NCBI GenBank assembly: GCA_035526585.1
Contig: DATLCC010000088.1
Location: forward strand, 1-33,437
DNA: 33,437 nt
Origin: JAJPHT01 sp035526585
GTDB lineage: Archaea; Thermoplasmatota; SW-10-69-26; JACQPN01; JAJPHT01
Direction of reading: 5' to 3'
A program made the position numbers and the translations under genes. The notes under the pieces were generated by a model, which was not told where the DNA came from, made no database searches, and saw only the letters and a list, made by a program, of their open reading frames with translations. Each line of letters opens with the position of its first letter. The stretch's first letter is position 1. This document shows positions 20,605 to 29,822 of the stretch, piece after piece.

Positions 20605-21663
20605 TCAATCGTCATCCCCTTCGTGCTTGGCCGACGATGAGATCCCCTCGCCCGTGAGCGCGACGAAGACGTCCTCGAGGGAGGGCTCCTCGACCGCGAG
20701 GCCGACGAGCTCGGCGCCGCTCTTTGCGACGAGCTGCGGCACGCGCGCGGGGTCGAGCTCGCCAGGCGCGCGGTACGTCGTGATGCGCGTCGAGGGGTCG
20801 GTCTTGCCCGGCCCGAGGCCTTCGACGGAGCCGCGCACCCGCACCACGACGGACTTGTCGGACGCATGCGTCGCCTTCAGCTGCGCCGGCGTCCCGAGCG
20901 CGATGAGCTTCCCCTGGTGCAGGATGCCGACGCGGTCGCTGAGCTCGTCCGCCTCGTACAGATAGTGCGTGGTGAGCACGACGGTGCGCCCCAGCTCGTC
21001 CACGAGCTTGCGCACGAGGGCGCGCAGGCTCCGCGCAGCGTGAGGATCGAGGCCGATCGTGGGCTCGTCGAGGAGAAGGATATCAGGGTCCGTGAGGAGG
21101 CCGCGGGCGATGTGCAGCCGCTGTTTCATTCCTTTCGAGTAGTTCTCGACGCGATCGTCCGCGCGATCCAAGAGGTCGACCTGCTGGAGGACCTCGTCGA
21201 TGCGCTTGCGCGCGTGGTCCGAGGGCATGTCGTAGAGCTGCGAGAAGTACCAGAGGTTCTCGCGCCCGGTGAGCCGCCAGTAGAGGGCCCGGTCGCCCCC
21301 CAGCACGACGCCCACGCGCTTGCGCACGGCCGTGGCGTCCTTGCGCACGTCGAGTCCGGCGATCGTGGCTTCCCCTTCGGTCGGGAGCAGCAGGGTGCTC
21401 AGGATCTTCACGAGCGTGGTCTTGCCGGCTCCGTTGGGCCCCAGGAGACCGAAGAGCTCGCCGCGCCGGACCTCGAGGTCGACCCCGACGAGCGCGGCGC
21501 GCGCGGGCTTGGGCCTCTCGCGGCGGAGCATCTGGAACAGGCCACGCCGTTTCGGGGGGAACACCTTCGTGAGGCCTCGCGTGACGATGGCGGGGTCGGC
21601 CAACGCGCGCGGACTCGGACCCACGACGATAAGGCTTGACCCCACCGGGTTGTGGCTCAGCAT
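20605..21663 (-). CDS. ABC transporter ATP-binding protein
   Basis: 352 residues from ATG 21661-21663. Walker A GPNGAGKTT (75-83), signature NYSKGMKQRL, Walker B ILLLDEPTIGLDP and the H-loop TTHYLYEAD are intact. A roughly 90-residue C-terminal extension (KSVVVRVRGSVEGLG...VEEPSLEDVFVALTG) matches DrrA/CcmA-type exporters. It drives the two ABC-2 permeases downstream. TTG 21601-21603 (MADPAIVTRGLTKVF) is a credible alternative start, because a TATA-like gccttatcg lies 29 nt before it; another AT patch (about 21692-21704) suits the ATG. Divergent from a 39-residue gene. Confidence 0.93.
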   Translation of the reverse strand: MLSHNPVGSSLIVVGPSPRALADPAIVTRGLTKVFPPKRRGLFQMLRRERPKPARAALVGVDLEVRRGELFGLLGPNGAGKTTLVKILSTLLLPTEGEATIAGLDVRKDATAVRKRVGVVLGGDRALYWRLTGRENLWYFSQLYDMPSDHARKRIDEVLQQVDLLDRADDRVENYSKGMKQRLHIARGLLTDPDILLLDEPTIGLDPHAARSLRALVRKLVDELGRTVVLTTHYLYEADELSDRVGILHQGKLIALGTPAQLKATHASDKSVVVRVRGSVEGLGPGKTDPSTRITTYRAPGELDPARVPQLVAKSGAELVGLAVEEPSLEDVFVALTGEGISSSAKHEGDDD

Positions 21664-21725
21664 GTCACACTGCAACAGTCCTGGACCAGAAATGCTATGA
21701 GGCATGCTAACGCGAAGCAGGCACC

Positions 21726-21845
21726 ATGGAGCCTTCGTGCAAGTTCGGTATCGAGTACCTCCCCCTGGGCAAGACGATCGACCCCGTCGTCCGGCAGCAC
21801 GTCCAGAACTGCCTCGACTGCCAGCGCGAAGTCGCCCTCGTGTGA
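21726..21845 (+). CDS. 39-residue protein with H-x3-C-x2-C zinc motif
   Basis: MEPSCKFGIEYLPLGKTI then VVRQHVQNCLDCQREVALV. The His25-x3-Cys29-x2-Cys32 cluster is that of small zinc-binding anti-sigma/ZAS-like folds, and Cys5 could be a fourth ligand. ATG follows an AT-rich patch by about 30 nt, so a leaderless message is likely. It lies between the ABC ATPase (divergent) and the glyoxylate operon. Its stop codon is inside the palindrome 21841-21864. A regulatory role is inferred only from motif and place. Confidence 0.55.
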   Translation: MEPSCKFGIEYLPLGKTIDPVVRQHVQNCLDCQREVALV

Positions 21846-21864
21846 CGTGACATCGCACGTCACA
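21841..21864. promoter_or_regulatory. Perfect 9-bp inverted repeat before glyoxylate operon
   Basis: tgtgacgtg (21841-21849), 6-nt spacer, cacgtcaca (21856-21864). Centre about 92 bp upstream of the malate synthase start. It may be an operator for an acetate- or lipid-responsive regulator, or the terminator stem of the small gene whose stop it covers; no T-run follows. Confidence 0.55.
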
Positions 21865-21944
21865 TCGGCTAACCTTCGTCGTGATTCGGGAGGAGAAGGG
21901 TTTTCACGGCTGCCCGGCGACTGTCGGGGCCAAGGTGGGTCCAG

Positions 21945-23486
<1,542 letters not shown>

Positions 23487-23491
23487 TATCG

Positions 23492-24814
23492 ATGTTCAAC
23501 CAGCACCTGCAGCCCCTGGGCCTCGACCCGAAGACCGAGATCGACGTCGCCGCGCGCGAGCTCCAACGCGACTGGGACACGAACCCACGCTGGAAGGGCG
23601 CGAAGCGCGACTACACGGCGATGGACGTCGTGCGCCTGCGCGGCAGCATCCCGATCGAGCACACGCTCGCGCGCTACGGCGCGGAGCGCCTGTGGCACCT
23701 CCTGCAGCACGAGCCGTACGTCGGCGCGCTCGGGTGCATGACGGGCCAGCAGGCCGTGCAGGCCGTGAAGGCGGGCATGAAGGCCATCTATCTCTCGGGA
23801 TGGCAGACGGCCGCCGACAACAACCTCGCGAGCCAGACGTACCCCGACCAGTCGCTCTACCCCGTGAACAGCGTCCCCGACGTCGTGAAGCGGATCAACA
23901 ACGCGCTGCTGCGCGCGGATCAGATCGAATGGGCGGAGAAGAAGCACACGCACTGGTGGATGGCGCCGATCATGGCGGACGCGGAAGCCGGCTTCGGTGG
24001 CCCGCTGAACGCGTTCGAGCTCATGAAGAGCATGATCGAGGCGGGCGCCGCGGGCGTGCACTGGGAAGACCAGCTCGCGTCGGAGAAGAAGTGCGGCCAC
24101 CTGGGCGGGAAGGTCCTCATCCCCACGAGCACGCACGTGCGCACGCTGTCGGCCGCCCGTCTTGCGGCCGACGTGTCCGGTGCGTCCACGCTCATCGTCG
24201 CCCGCACGGACGCCGAGAGCGCGACGCTCCTCACGAGCGACATCGACGCGCGGGACACCCCGTTCACGACGGGCGAGCGCACCGTCGAAGGCTATCACAT
24301 CGTGAAGGGCGGCGTCGAGCCGTGCATCGCGCGCGGCCAGGCGTACGCGCCGTACGCGGACATGATCTGGATGGAGACGAAGCACCCGGACGTGGATGAG
24401 GCTCGCCAATTCGCGGAAGGCATCCACAGCAAGTTCCCCGGGAAGCCCCTGATGTACAACTGCTCGCCCTCGTTCAACTGGAAGAAGCACTTGAACGACA
24501 CGCAGATCCAGCGCTTCAACCGTGACCTCGCGGAGCTTGGCTACAAGTTCCAGTTCATCACGCTCGCGGGCTTCCACAGCCTGAACGCGAGCATGTTCGA
24601 GCTCTCCAAGGCGTTCGCCCTCGAGGGAATGCCCGCGTACGTGCGTCTCCAGCAGCACGAGTTCGAGCTGGAGAAGCTCGGCTACACGGCGACGAAGCAC
24701 CAGCGCGAGGTCGGCACGGGCTACTTCGACGAGGTCTCGACCGTGCTTTCGAAGGGCATGTCGAGCACGCTCGCCCTCAAGGGCTCGACGGAAGAGGCGC
24801 AGTTCACGAAGTGA
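23492..24814 (+). CDS. aceA: Isocitrate lyase
   Basis: 440 residues. Splits isocitrate into succinate and glyoxylate. The catalytic loop KKCGHLGGKV is intact with Cys201; also WEDQLASE, SLYPVNSVP, ADAEAGFGG and YNCSPSFNWKKHL. Length is typical of the short (about 430) class. ATG 23492 is used; in-frame GTG 23483 (giving VIS-M) overlaps the aceB stop by 4 nt and is possible. The DUF72 gene starts at the aceA stop. The shunt would feed acetyl-CoA from acetate, fatty acids or lipid into C4 acids. Confidence 0.96.
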   Translation: MFNQHLQPLGLDPKTEIDVAARELQRDWDTNPRWKGAKRDYTAMDVVRLRGSIPIEHTLARYGAERLWHLLQHEPYVGALGCMTGQQAVQAVKAGMKAIYLSGWQTAADNNLASQTYPDQSLYPVNSVPDVVKRINNALLRADQIEWAEKKHTHWWMAPIMADAEAGFGGPLNAFELMKSMIEAGAAGVHWEDQLASEKKCGHLGGKVLIPTSTHVRTLSAARLAADVSGASTLIVARTDAESATLLTSDIDARDTPFTTGERTVEGYHIVKGGVEPCIARGQAYAPYADMIWMETKHPDVDEARQFAEGIHSKFPGKPLMYNCSPSFNWKKHLNDTQIQRFNRDLAELGYKFQFITLAGFHSLNASMFELSKAFALEGMPAYVRLQQHEFELEKLGYTATKHQREVGTGYFDEVSTVLSKGMSSTLALKGSTEEAQFTK

Positions 24815-25725
24815 GCATGCCGATCAGGATCGGCACGTCGGGCTGGTCGTACGACGACTGGGACGGTCACGTCTACCCCAAGGGCGTGACCGCCACCGAC
24901 CGCCTCCGCTGGTACGCGGAGCGCTTCCCGACGGTCGAGGTCGATAGCACGTACTACCGCGACCCCGCTCCAGGCTTCGTGAAGGGGTGGATCCAGAAAA
25001 CACGAGAAGCGCCGGGGTTCGAGCTCAGCGTCAAGACCCCGAAGGACCTGACGCACGAGCTACTGGTCGATGGCGACCTCGACGCGATCCGGCGGCGCGC
25101 CGAGGCTTGGCGCGTCGCCGTCGCGGATCCGCTTGCGGACGCCTCGCGCCTGGGCGCGATCCTCCTGCAGCTCTCCCCCGCGGTGATCCACCACCCGCGC
25201 TCCCTGGATCGCCTCGACGCGGCGCTCGCGATGATGCGGCCGCATCCCACGGCGGTCGAGTTCCGCAATCGCACGTGGCACGAGGGCGACCGCCCCCGCC
25301 TGCGCGACGATGCGCGAGCGCTCCTCGATGCGGCGAACGCAGCGGCGGTCGTCGTCGACGGGCCCCCGTTCCCGGACATCGTCGAAGGCGCCGCGGACCA
25401 CGCCTACGTCCGTTTCCACGGGCGCAATGCGGACCGGTGGTACCGAAGCGAGCGAGGACCCCGACGCGCCGACAGGCGCGTTGAGGACAAGGAGGAGCGC
25501 TATTACGGCGACCGCTACGACTACCTCTACTCGGACGACGAGCTCGACGCGTGGATGCCGCGCCTGGCCGGCCTCGCCGGGGAAAAGGACGTCGTGCGCG
25601 TCTACTTCAACAACCACGTCGAAGGGAAGGCGTTCCGCAACGGGCAGCAGATGGAGGAGAAGCTCGAGCGCGCGGAAGCTCCCGTGACGCGCGTGCGCTC
25701 GCCGCAGCGGCGGCTGCCTTTCTAG
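24811..25725 (+). CDS. DUF72 (YecE-like) TIM-barrel protein
   Basis: 304 residues. Begins IRIGTSGWSYDDWDGHVYP, the hallmark of DUF72, then VEVDSTYY, FELSVKTP, ILLQLSP, TAVEFRNRTWH and AYVRFHGR, and ends YFNNHVEGKAFRN. This is a TIM-barrel family of unknown reaction that is widespread in archaea. It is joined to aceA by a GTGA overlap; ATG 24817 is the alternative start. An insert (about 213-235, SERGPRRADRRVEDKEERYY) is rich in Arg and Glu. The third gene of the shunt operon by spacing; a metabolic link is not established. Confidence 0.92.
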   Translation: MSMPIRIGTSGWSYDDWDGHVYPKGVTATDRLRWYAERFPTVEVDSTYYRDPAPGFVKGWIQKTREAPGFELSVKTPKDLTHELLVDGDLDAIRRRAEAWRVAVADPLADASRLGAILLQLSPAVIHHPRSLDRLDAALAMMRPHPTAVEFRNRTWHEGDRPRLRDDARALLDAANAAAVVVDGPPFPDIVEGAADHAYVRFHGRNADRWYRSERGPRRADRRVEDKEERYYGDRYDYLYSDDELDAWMPRLAGLAGEKDVVRVYFNNHVEGKAFRNGQQMEEKLERAEAPVTRVRSPQRRLPF

Positions 25726-25815
25726 CCACTCGATCCACGGACGCCTGACCCGACCTTCCACGCTCGCTTCGCTCGTTTGGCGGCGTTGGGCGCTTCGGGC
25801 CTTGTGGTCCCTGAT

Positions 25816-26811
25816 TCAGCCCCAATCCAGCCGGTTGGGCCCCATGGAAGGCTCGGCCTCCATCGTCGAGCACTCGACGCCCGTCCCGCGGAACGCCGCC
25901 GCGAGCTGGCGGAAGAGGCGCTGGTAGTACCTCGCGTCCTGCACGGCGCGCGTGAAGAGCTCGCCCTCGGCATCGGGCAGGCGCTCGCGAAGCACGGGTA
26001 GGACGGTCGCGAGATATCGCCACGGCGCAGCGAAGACGCGCTTCACGCCCGCGTCGCGGAACGCGCTCGCGATGTCGCTCGGCGTGACGCCGCCCGTCAG
26101 CGGATACGTCGGGCAGATGTTCGCGAACGTGTCGAGCCCCTCGTCCGCGAGCGCGCGCAGCGTGCGCAACCGCGCCTCGATCGTGGGCGCGCCAGGCTCG
26201 ATGACGCGGCGCATCTCGTCGTCGAGCGTCGGCACGCTCAACCCCGCGCTGCAATGGGTGAACCCCTTGAGGAGCGCCGCGTCGCGCCTCACCAGCGGAT
26301 TGCGCGTCAGCACGTAGAGCGGCCAATCGGCGCGCTGGAGCACCTGGAGGCAGCGCTGCGTGATCATGTGCGTTCCTTCGACAGGTTGGTAGGGATCCGT
26401 CGCGCTGCTGAGGAAGACCTCGCGCGGCTCCTTCGTCTTCAGCTCGTGGGCGAGGAGCGTCGGAAGGTTGCGCTTCACGACGACGTAGGAGCCCCACTTC
26501 GGACGCTCCACGTGGGCCACGTCGGGCACGTAGCAGTAGGCGCAGTCGTGCGAGCATCCCATGTACGGGTTGAGCGACCACGGCTCGCCCGGCATCGCGC
26601 ACTTCGTGAGCGCCTGCCGCGCGTCGACCTCGCGCACCTCGTACGTGCCGAAGTCCGCGCGCGGGAGAAGGCGAGCCCCCTCCTGGCCCGCGGCGAACGA
26701 GCCGATGGACGTCTGGGACAGCGCGCGCGCCTTCGAGAGGACGCTGTGGCGGGCGTCGTCCGCATCGACGGGGCGCGGCGGCAGGCCGAGGGTCGCCACG
26801 TGTCCGCACAT
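25816..26811 (-). CDS. SPL-family radical SAM protein
   Basis: 331 residues. The radical-SAM cluster motif is C-x3-C-x2-C at Cys86, Cys90, Cys93 (CSHDCAYCY) preceded by SLNPYMG. It is followed by FLSSATDPYQPVE, LYVLTRNPLVRRD, GLSVPTLDDEMRRVIEPGAP and FANICPTYPLTG, all features of the Rv2578c/SplB-like group rather than true spore photoproduct lyase. Substrate unknown; a DNA- or RNA-related role is only suggested by family name. ATG 26809-26811 chosen; the frame is open to 26943 without homology. Convergent with DUF72. Confidence 0.9.
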   Translation of the reverse strand: MCGHVATLGLPPRPVDADDARHSVLSKARALSQTSIGSFAAGQEGARLLPRADFGTYEVREVDARQALTKCAMPGEPWSLNPYMGCSHDCAYCYVPDVAHVERPKWGSYVVVKRNLPTLLAHELKTKEPREVFLSSATDPYQPVEGTHMITQRCLQVLQRADWPLYVLTRNPLVRRDAALLKGFTHCSAGLSVPTLDDEMRRVIEPGAPTIEARLRTLRALADEGLDTFANICPTYPLTGGVTPSDIASAFRDAGVKRVFAAPWRYLATVLPVLRERLPDAEGELFTRAVQDARYYQRLFRQLAAAFRGTGVECSTMEAEPSMGPNRLDWG

Positions 26812-26946
26812 GGGGACGCAGGGTGTTACGTGGGCACCCGAGGGGGAGCCGAAACGACCGGTGCGCCGGACCGGGACGTTGATCCGTAACGGAATGGCCA
26901 CGAACGTTCCAGGGTGCCGTGGATCCCTCGGCCGAAGGGTCACACC

Positions 26947-27417
26947 CTACGCGTCATGATCGGGGAGCGCGTAGTGCGTCTCGGGACGGCCCGACGATGG
27001 CTCGCCGTCCACGAAGCCGCCGCGGGCGTATCCTGCGGCCTCGAACACGGGTGCGGCGCGCGCGTTCCCTGCCGGCACCACCGCGCGCCCTGGCGTGCCC
27101 GCGCGCTCGGCGGCGTGGAGGAGCCACGCGGCAGCGGCGGCGGTGTCGGCGACGAGGACCTCGACGCCTTGCGCGCCGCCGATCACGTGGCCGCAGAAGG
27201 CGCCGCCCTCGCGCTTGACCGCGGCGAAGGCGCGGTGGGGCTGGCGCGCGATCAATGCCGCGAGCGTGGGGCCGCGCGGCGCGCCCCAGCGGGGCGTGTC
27301 GCAGGCGATGAGCTCCATGATCTCCGCATGCGAGACGGGGTAGATCGCGTGCTCCCGGTCGGGGGAGGCGGGCGGGCGGATCGGTCCGGTCCGGGTCCAG
27401 AGCGCGGCGCGGTCCAC
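26947..27417 (-). CDS. GNAT-type acetyltransferase, C-terminal domain only
   Basis: 156 residues from GTG 27417. The segment IYPVSHAEIMELIACDTPRWGAPRGPTLAALIARQPHRAFAAVKREG then AFCGHVIGG...VEVLVADTAAAAAWLLHAAERAG and NARAAPVFEAAGYARGG resembles the second GNAT-like domain (Acetyltransf_18) of two-domain proteins. The first, usually catalytic, GNAT domain is absent: the frame upstream runs through the opposite reading of a secreted-protein gene. It is therefore a truncated remnant or a stand-alone domain. A TATA-like cataacctt is about 32 nt before the GTG, favouring an independent gene. Confidence 0.6.
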   Translation of the reverse strand: MDRAALWTRTGPIRPPASPDREHAIYPVSHAEIMELIACDTPRWGAPRGPTLAALIARQPHRAFAAVKREGGAFCGHVIGGAQGVEVLVADTAAAAAWLLHAAERAGTPGRAVVPAGNARAAPVFEAAGYARGGFVDGEPSSGRPETHYALPDHDA

Positions 27418-27448
27418 GGGCCGGGAGGTGGGGCGCCCGTGGTGAAGG

Positions 27449-27880
27449 TTATGGCATGGTCGTGACGTGGTCGGGGACGCCGTCGTCGTCCGTATCGCTG
27501 AGGACGACCGTCTGGGTCGCGAGCGTCTGCGAGGCGCCGGTGTCCTCGTCGATGCGGACCAGGGTCGCGGAGGCCCAAGCCTCGTCCACACCGTGCTCCG
27601 TGTCGACGTACACGAAGGCGTCAGCGGCAAGCACGGGCTCGACGACGTCGTCGTCCGTCGCTCCCCCCTGCGCGAAGAGCTCTTCGCCCTCCACGAGCAC
27701 GTTGGCCGATGCGACGCCGATGGATGCGGCGACGCTGACGAAGTCGGGATCACCGTCGCCATCCGGGTCCTCGACGTGCGCGCACCCCGGCTCTGCGCAT
27801 GCGTGCACAGGCGGCACGTCCGCAGCTGCGACTGGCATCGCAAGCGCGATGGCGAGCAAAGCGAAGGCCAGCGGGCTCAC
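27449..27880 (-). CDS. Secreted acidic protein, unknown function
   Basis: 143 residues from GTG 27878-27880: signal peptide SPLAFALLAIALAMPVAA, then Cys pair CAEPGC and two Asp-rich loops, DPDGDGDPDF and SDTDDDGVPDH, of the thrombospondin-type-3/EF-like calcium-binding kind. In between lies a beta-rich segment of unknown family. A TATA-like ctttttgcattcc (27898-27910) is about 26 nt upstream, so the message is probably leaderless. The same element precedes the metalloprotease gene, suggesting joint control. Confidence 0.68.
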   Translation of the reverse strand: MSPLAFALLAIALAMPVAAADVPPVHACAEPGCAHVEDPDGDGDPDFVSVAASIGVASANVLVEGEELFAQGGATDDDVVEPVLAADAFVYVDTEHGVDEAWASATLVRIDEDTGASQTLATQTVVLSDTDDDGVPDHVTTMP

Positions 27881-27897
27881 AGGCCCCCAGCTGGAAA

Positions 27898-27910
27898 GGA
27901 ATGCAAAAAG
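27898..27910 (-). promoter_or_regulatory. TTTTGCAT-type promoter, secreted acidic protein
   Basis: ctttttgcattcc on the minus strand, centred about 26 nt before the GTG start. Shares ttttgcat-y-s-c with 28777-28790. Confidence 0.55.
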
Positions 27911-27974
27911 GGTCTCGTGAGATGATATGCGAGCCCCGCGTTCGCGCGCGGTTCGGAGGAGACCTTCGCTTCGC

Positions 27975-28745
27975 TCAGCTTCCATACACGGCCTTGATGC
28001 CGAGGATGTCTCCATCGCCAAGGGTGCGGCCGGAGGTGACGCCGTAGTCGGAGTACGCGTACATCGTCAGGCACGAGTTGGTCGAGGAGGACGTCGGGTG
28101 GTTGAGGCCGAACGTGTGGCCGGTCTCGTGCTGGATGATGTTCTCGTAGTCCATCGCATTCGACTGGCCCGAGCCCCACGCGTAGTATGTGTTGTACTGT
28201 CCGTCCGACTCGGCGGCTTCGCCGCTGCCGCGGTACGACCACGTCGTCGTGACCGCGATGGTCGTGGAGGCTCCGATGTTGACCCAGTCAAGCTGGTTGA
28301 CGCCGTCGTATGTGCCCGCAGTGCCGCGGCTGCCCGAAGACGCGCCGCCGGAGATGGACTTCGCCGTGTTCGAGTCCCACTCAGAGAGCGCGGAGCTCAC
28401 CGTGCTTGCGACGGTGGTCGAATACGCCGAGTAGGGACCGGGCCAGAACCAACCGGCGGTCTTGTACGCGTCCGACTCGCAGTCCGTGCCGGGGTCCGCG
28501 GTCCCGCCGCCGGGGCGCGCCTCGCTTGTCCCGTCCTGGACGGCGCCAAGGCGAAGGAAGTGCTGGGTCTTGAGGACGAGCGGGTTCGAGGGCTCCACGG
28601 TCTGGAGGAGGATGACCTCGCCGTTCGCGTCGCGCACCGTGACGTCCGTGAATTCGCCAAGGTCCGCGACGATCGCGCTGGTAGCGGGGGCGATCGAGAA
28701 GAAGACCGCTGCGACGAAGGCTCCGAAGATCAGCTTCGTATTCAT
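27975..28745 (-). CDS. Secreted matrixin-like zinc metalloprotease
   Basis: 256 residues: signal peptide MNTKLIFGAFVAAVFFSIAPATSA, a short pro-region, then a catalytic domain with the metzincin zinc site HETGHTFGLNH (206-216) and a Met-turn at SCLTMYAY (Met228). It ends LGDGDILGIKAVYG, the terminal helix of matrixin/Peptidase_M10A-like proteins. No cysteine switch is obvious in the pro-region; a Cys pair (Cys89, Cys225) may form a disulfide. An extracellular protein-degrading enzyme for a heterotroph. The promoter-like gggttttgcatcgc (28777-28790) lies about 39 nt upstream. Confidence 0.9.
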   Translation of the reverse strand: MNTKLIFGAFVAAVFFSIAPATSAIVADLGEFTDVTVRDANGEVILLQTVEPSNPLVLKTQHFLRLGAVQDGTSEARPGGGTADPGTDCESDAYKTAGWFWPGPYSAYSTTVASTVSSALSEWDSNTAKSISGGASSGSRGTAGTYDGVNQLDWVNIGASTTIAVTTTWSYRGSGEAAESDGQYNTYYAWGSGQSNAMDYENIIQHETGHTFGLNHPTSSSTNSCLTMYAYSDYGVTSGRTLGDGDILGIKAVYGS

Positions 28746-28776
28746 GGGGACAGACTCCCACGCCGCCCAGGGCCAA

Positions 28777-28790
28777 GCGATGCAAAACCC
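28777..28790 (-). promoter_or_regulatory. TTTTGCAT-type promoter, metalloprotease
   Basis: gggttttgcatcgc on the minus strand, about 39 nt before ATG 28745; resembles the element before the secreted acidic protein. Confidence 0.55.
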
Positions 28791-28839
28791 TTCGGGGGAC
28801 ATGTCCCGCCCCTGACGCTGAGGCGTCGGTGGCTCGATG

Positions 28840-28940
28840 CCGCGCCCGGCGCGGCCCCCGCGCCCCCGCGCCCGCCCCCGCGCCCCCCGGTCCCTCGCCC
28901 TCGCCCTCGCCGCCCCCAGCCCGAGCCCAAGCCCCAGCCC
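28840..28940. other. C-rich tract (G-run-rich minus strand)
   Basis: About 100 bp of almost only C and G, with many ccc/cccc runs on plus, hence potential G-quadruplex on minus, in the 286-bp divergent gap between the protease (28745) and the winged-helix regulator (29032). Confidence 0.6.
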
Positions 28941-28946
28941 GGCGTT

Positions 28947-28974
28947 GTGACCGACCGCATCAGCGTTCGGTCAC
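28947..28974. promoter_or_regulatory. Candidate operator GTGACCGA-N12-TCGGTCAC
   Basis: A perfect 8-bp inverted repeat with a 12-nt spacer lies 18 bp upstream of the TATA box of the regulator gene. Confidence 0.55.
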
Positions 28975-28992
28975 TACGCCCACTCGTAGCGC

Positions 28993-29001
28993 CTCTTTAT
29001 C
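28993..29001 (+). promoter_or_regulatory. TATA box of winged-helix regulator
   Basis: ctctttatc centred about 34 nt before ATG 29032. Three cgtagc direct repeats (28985-28990, 29013-29018, 29026-29031) surround it and the start region. Confidence 0.65.
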
Positions 29002-29031
29002 GCCACGAACGACGTAGCGCAAGGTCGTAGC

Positions 29032-29649
29032 ATGTCGGAAGCAGACGCCCCTCCGTTCCCCGCCCCGCCACCGCAGCAGCCCGCGGCCCCCGCGCTCGAA
29101 GACAGGGAGCGCGATGTCCTCTCCGAGCTCGCGCGCGAAGTGGATGCCTGGGTCACGTTCCAGGGCCTGCGCCGGCAGCTTGGCGTCCATCAGCAGGCGC
29201 TCGCGCGCACGCTGCGTCGCCTCGAGGCGCAGGGATTGATATCACACCACGGGAAGGGCTACCAGCTCACGCAGATGGGGTATTCGTCGCTGCGCGGCGT
29301 CGTGCCGCGGGCGGCAGCGCAGCGCCCCGTCCTGCCCCTGGTGCAGGCGCTCCTCCCGCCGCACCTCTCGCCTGGCGACGTGGCGGCGCACCTGTCGCGT
29401 CGCTGGTTCGGCGGGCTGCGCTGGTACGGGCAATCCGAGGGGCCCGGCGAGACGACGCTCCACTGGATGGCGGAGCGCGCCCGGGTCACGGTACGTGTGT
29501 CGAGCGGCAGCGTGACGCTCGAGGTCGAGGATGCGCCGGGGAACGACGCGAAGACGTTCGCCGCGGCGCGCCCGGTGCTCGCCGCGCTCGCGGAGCTCTA
29601 TGGGACCGGAGCCGGCCTCGTCGAGTCATCAAGCCGCAGCGCGGCGTAG
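29032..29649 (+). CDS. Winged-helix DNA-binding regulator
   Basis: 205 residues. A Pro/Ala-rich start, then a winged helix (about 25-85: DVLSELAREVDAWVTFQGLRRQLGVHQQALARTLRRLEAQGLISHHGKGYQLTQMGY), followed by a 120-residue C-terminal domain with a hydrophobic strand-helix pattern (LRWYGQSEGPGETTLHWMAERARVTVRVSSGSVTLEVE) that may sense a ligand. The HTH pattern is MarR/ArsR-like and typical of archaeal single-component regulators. The inverted repeat at 28947-28974 is a likely self-operator or shared operator with the divergent protease. Confidence 0.83.
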   Translation: MSEADAPPFPAPPPQQPAAPALEDRERDVLSELAREVDAWVTFQGLRRQLGVHQQALARTLRRLEAQGLISHHGKGYQLTQMGYSSLRGVVPRAAAQRPVLPLVQALLPPHLSPGDVAAHLSRRWFGGLRWYGQSEGPGETTLHWMAERARVTVRVSSGSVTLEVEDAPGNDAKTFAAARPVLAALAELYGTGAGLVESSSRSAA

Positions 29650-29659
29650 TCCCCCTTGC

Positions 29660-29812
29660 ATGTGCAACGGACATGGCAGCCGGCGCTACTTCACTCGCGA
29701 AGAGCGGAAGGCGTGGCTCGAAGGATATGCTGAGGAACTCGAGAACGAGCTCAAAGGCGTGAAGGAGCGCCTGCAGGAGCTTTCGGCGGAGGCGCGACAG
29801 GCCAGCGTCTGA
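29660..29812 (+). CDS. 50-residue coiled protein (DUF5320-like)
   Basis: MCNGHGSRRYFTREERKAWLEGYAEELENELKGVKERLQELSAEARQASV: a short Cys/His-bearing head, an F-T-x-E-E-R motif and an amphipathic coiled-coil tail. The same design is common in small methanogen and Thermoplasmata proteins (DUF5320). Placed 10 bp after the winged-helix regulator and in the same direction, so probably co-transcribed. Function unknown. Confidence 0.72.
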   Translation: MCNGHGSRRYFTREERKAWLEGYAEELENELKGVKERLQELSAEARQASV

Positions 29813-29822
29813 GGTCCTCGGA

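Noticed and set aside
28840..28940. Pro/Arg-rich translation (PEPKPQP-like) of the C-rich tract
   Set aside because: No start, no continuity with a domain; better explained as simple-sequence regulatory DNA.
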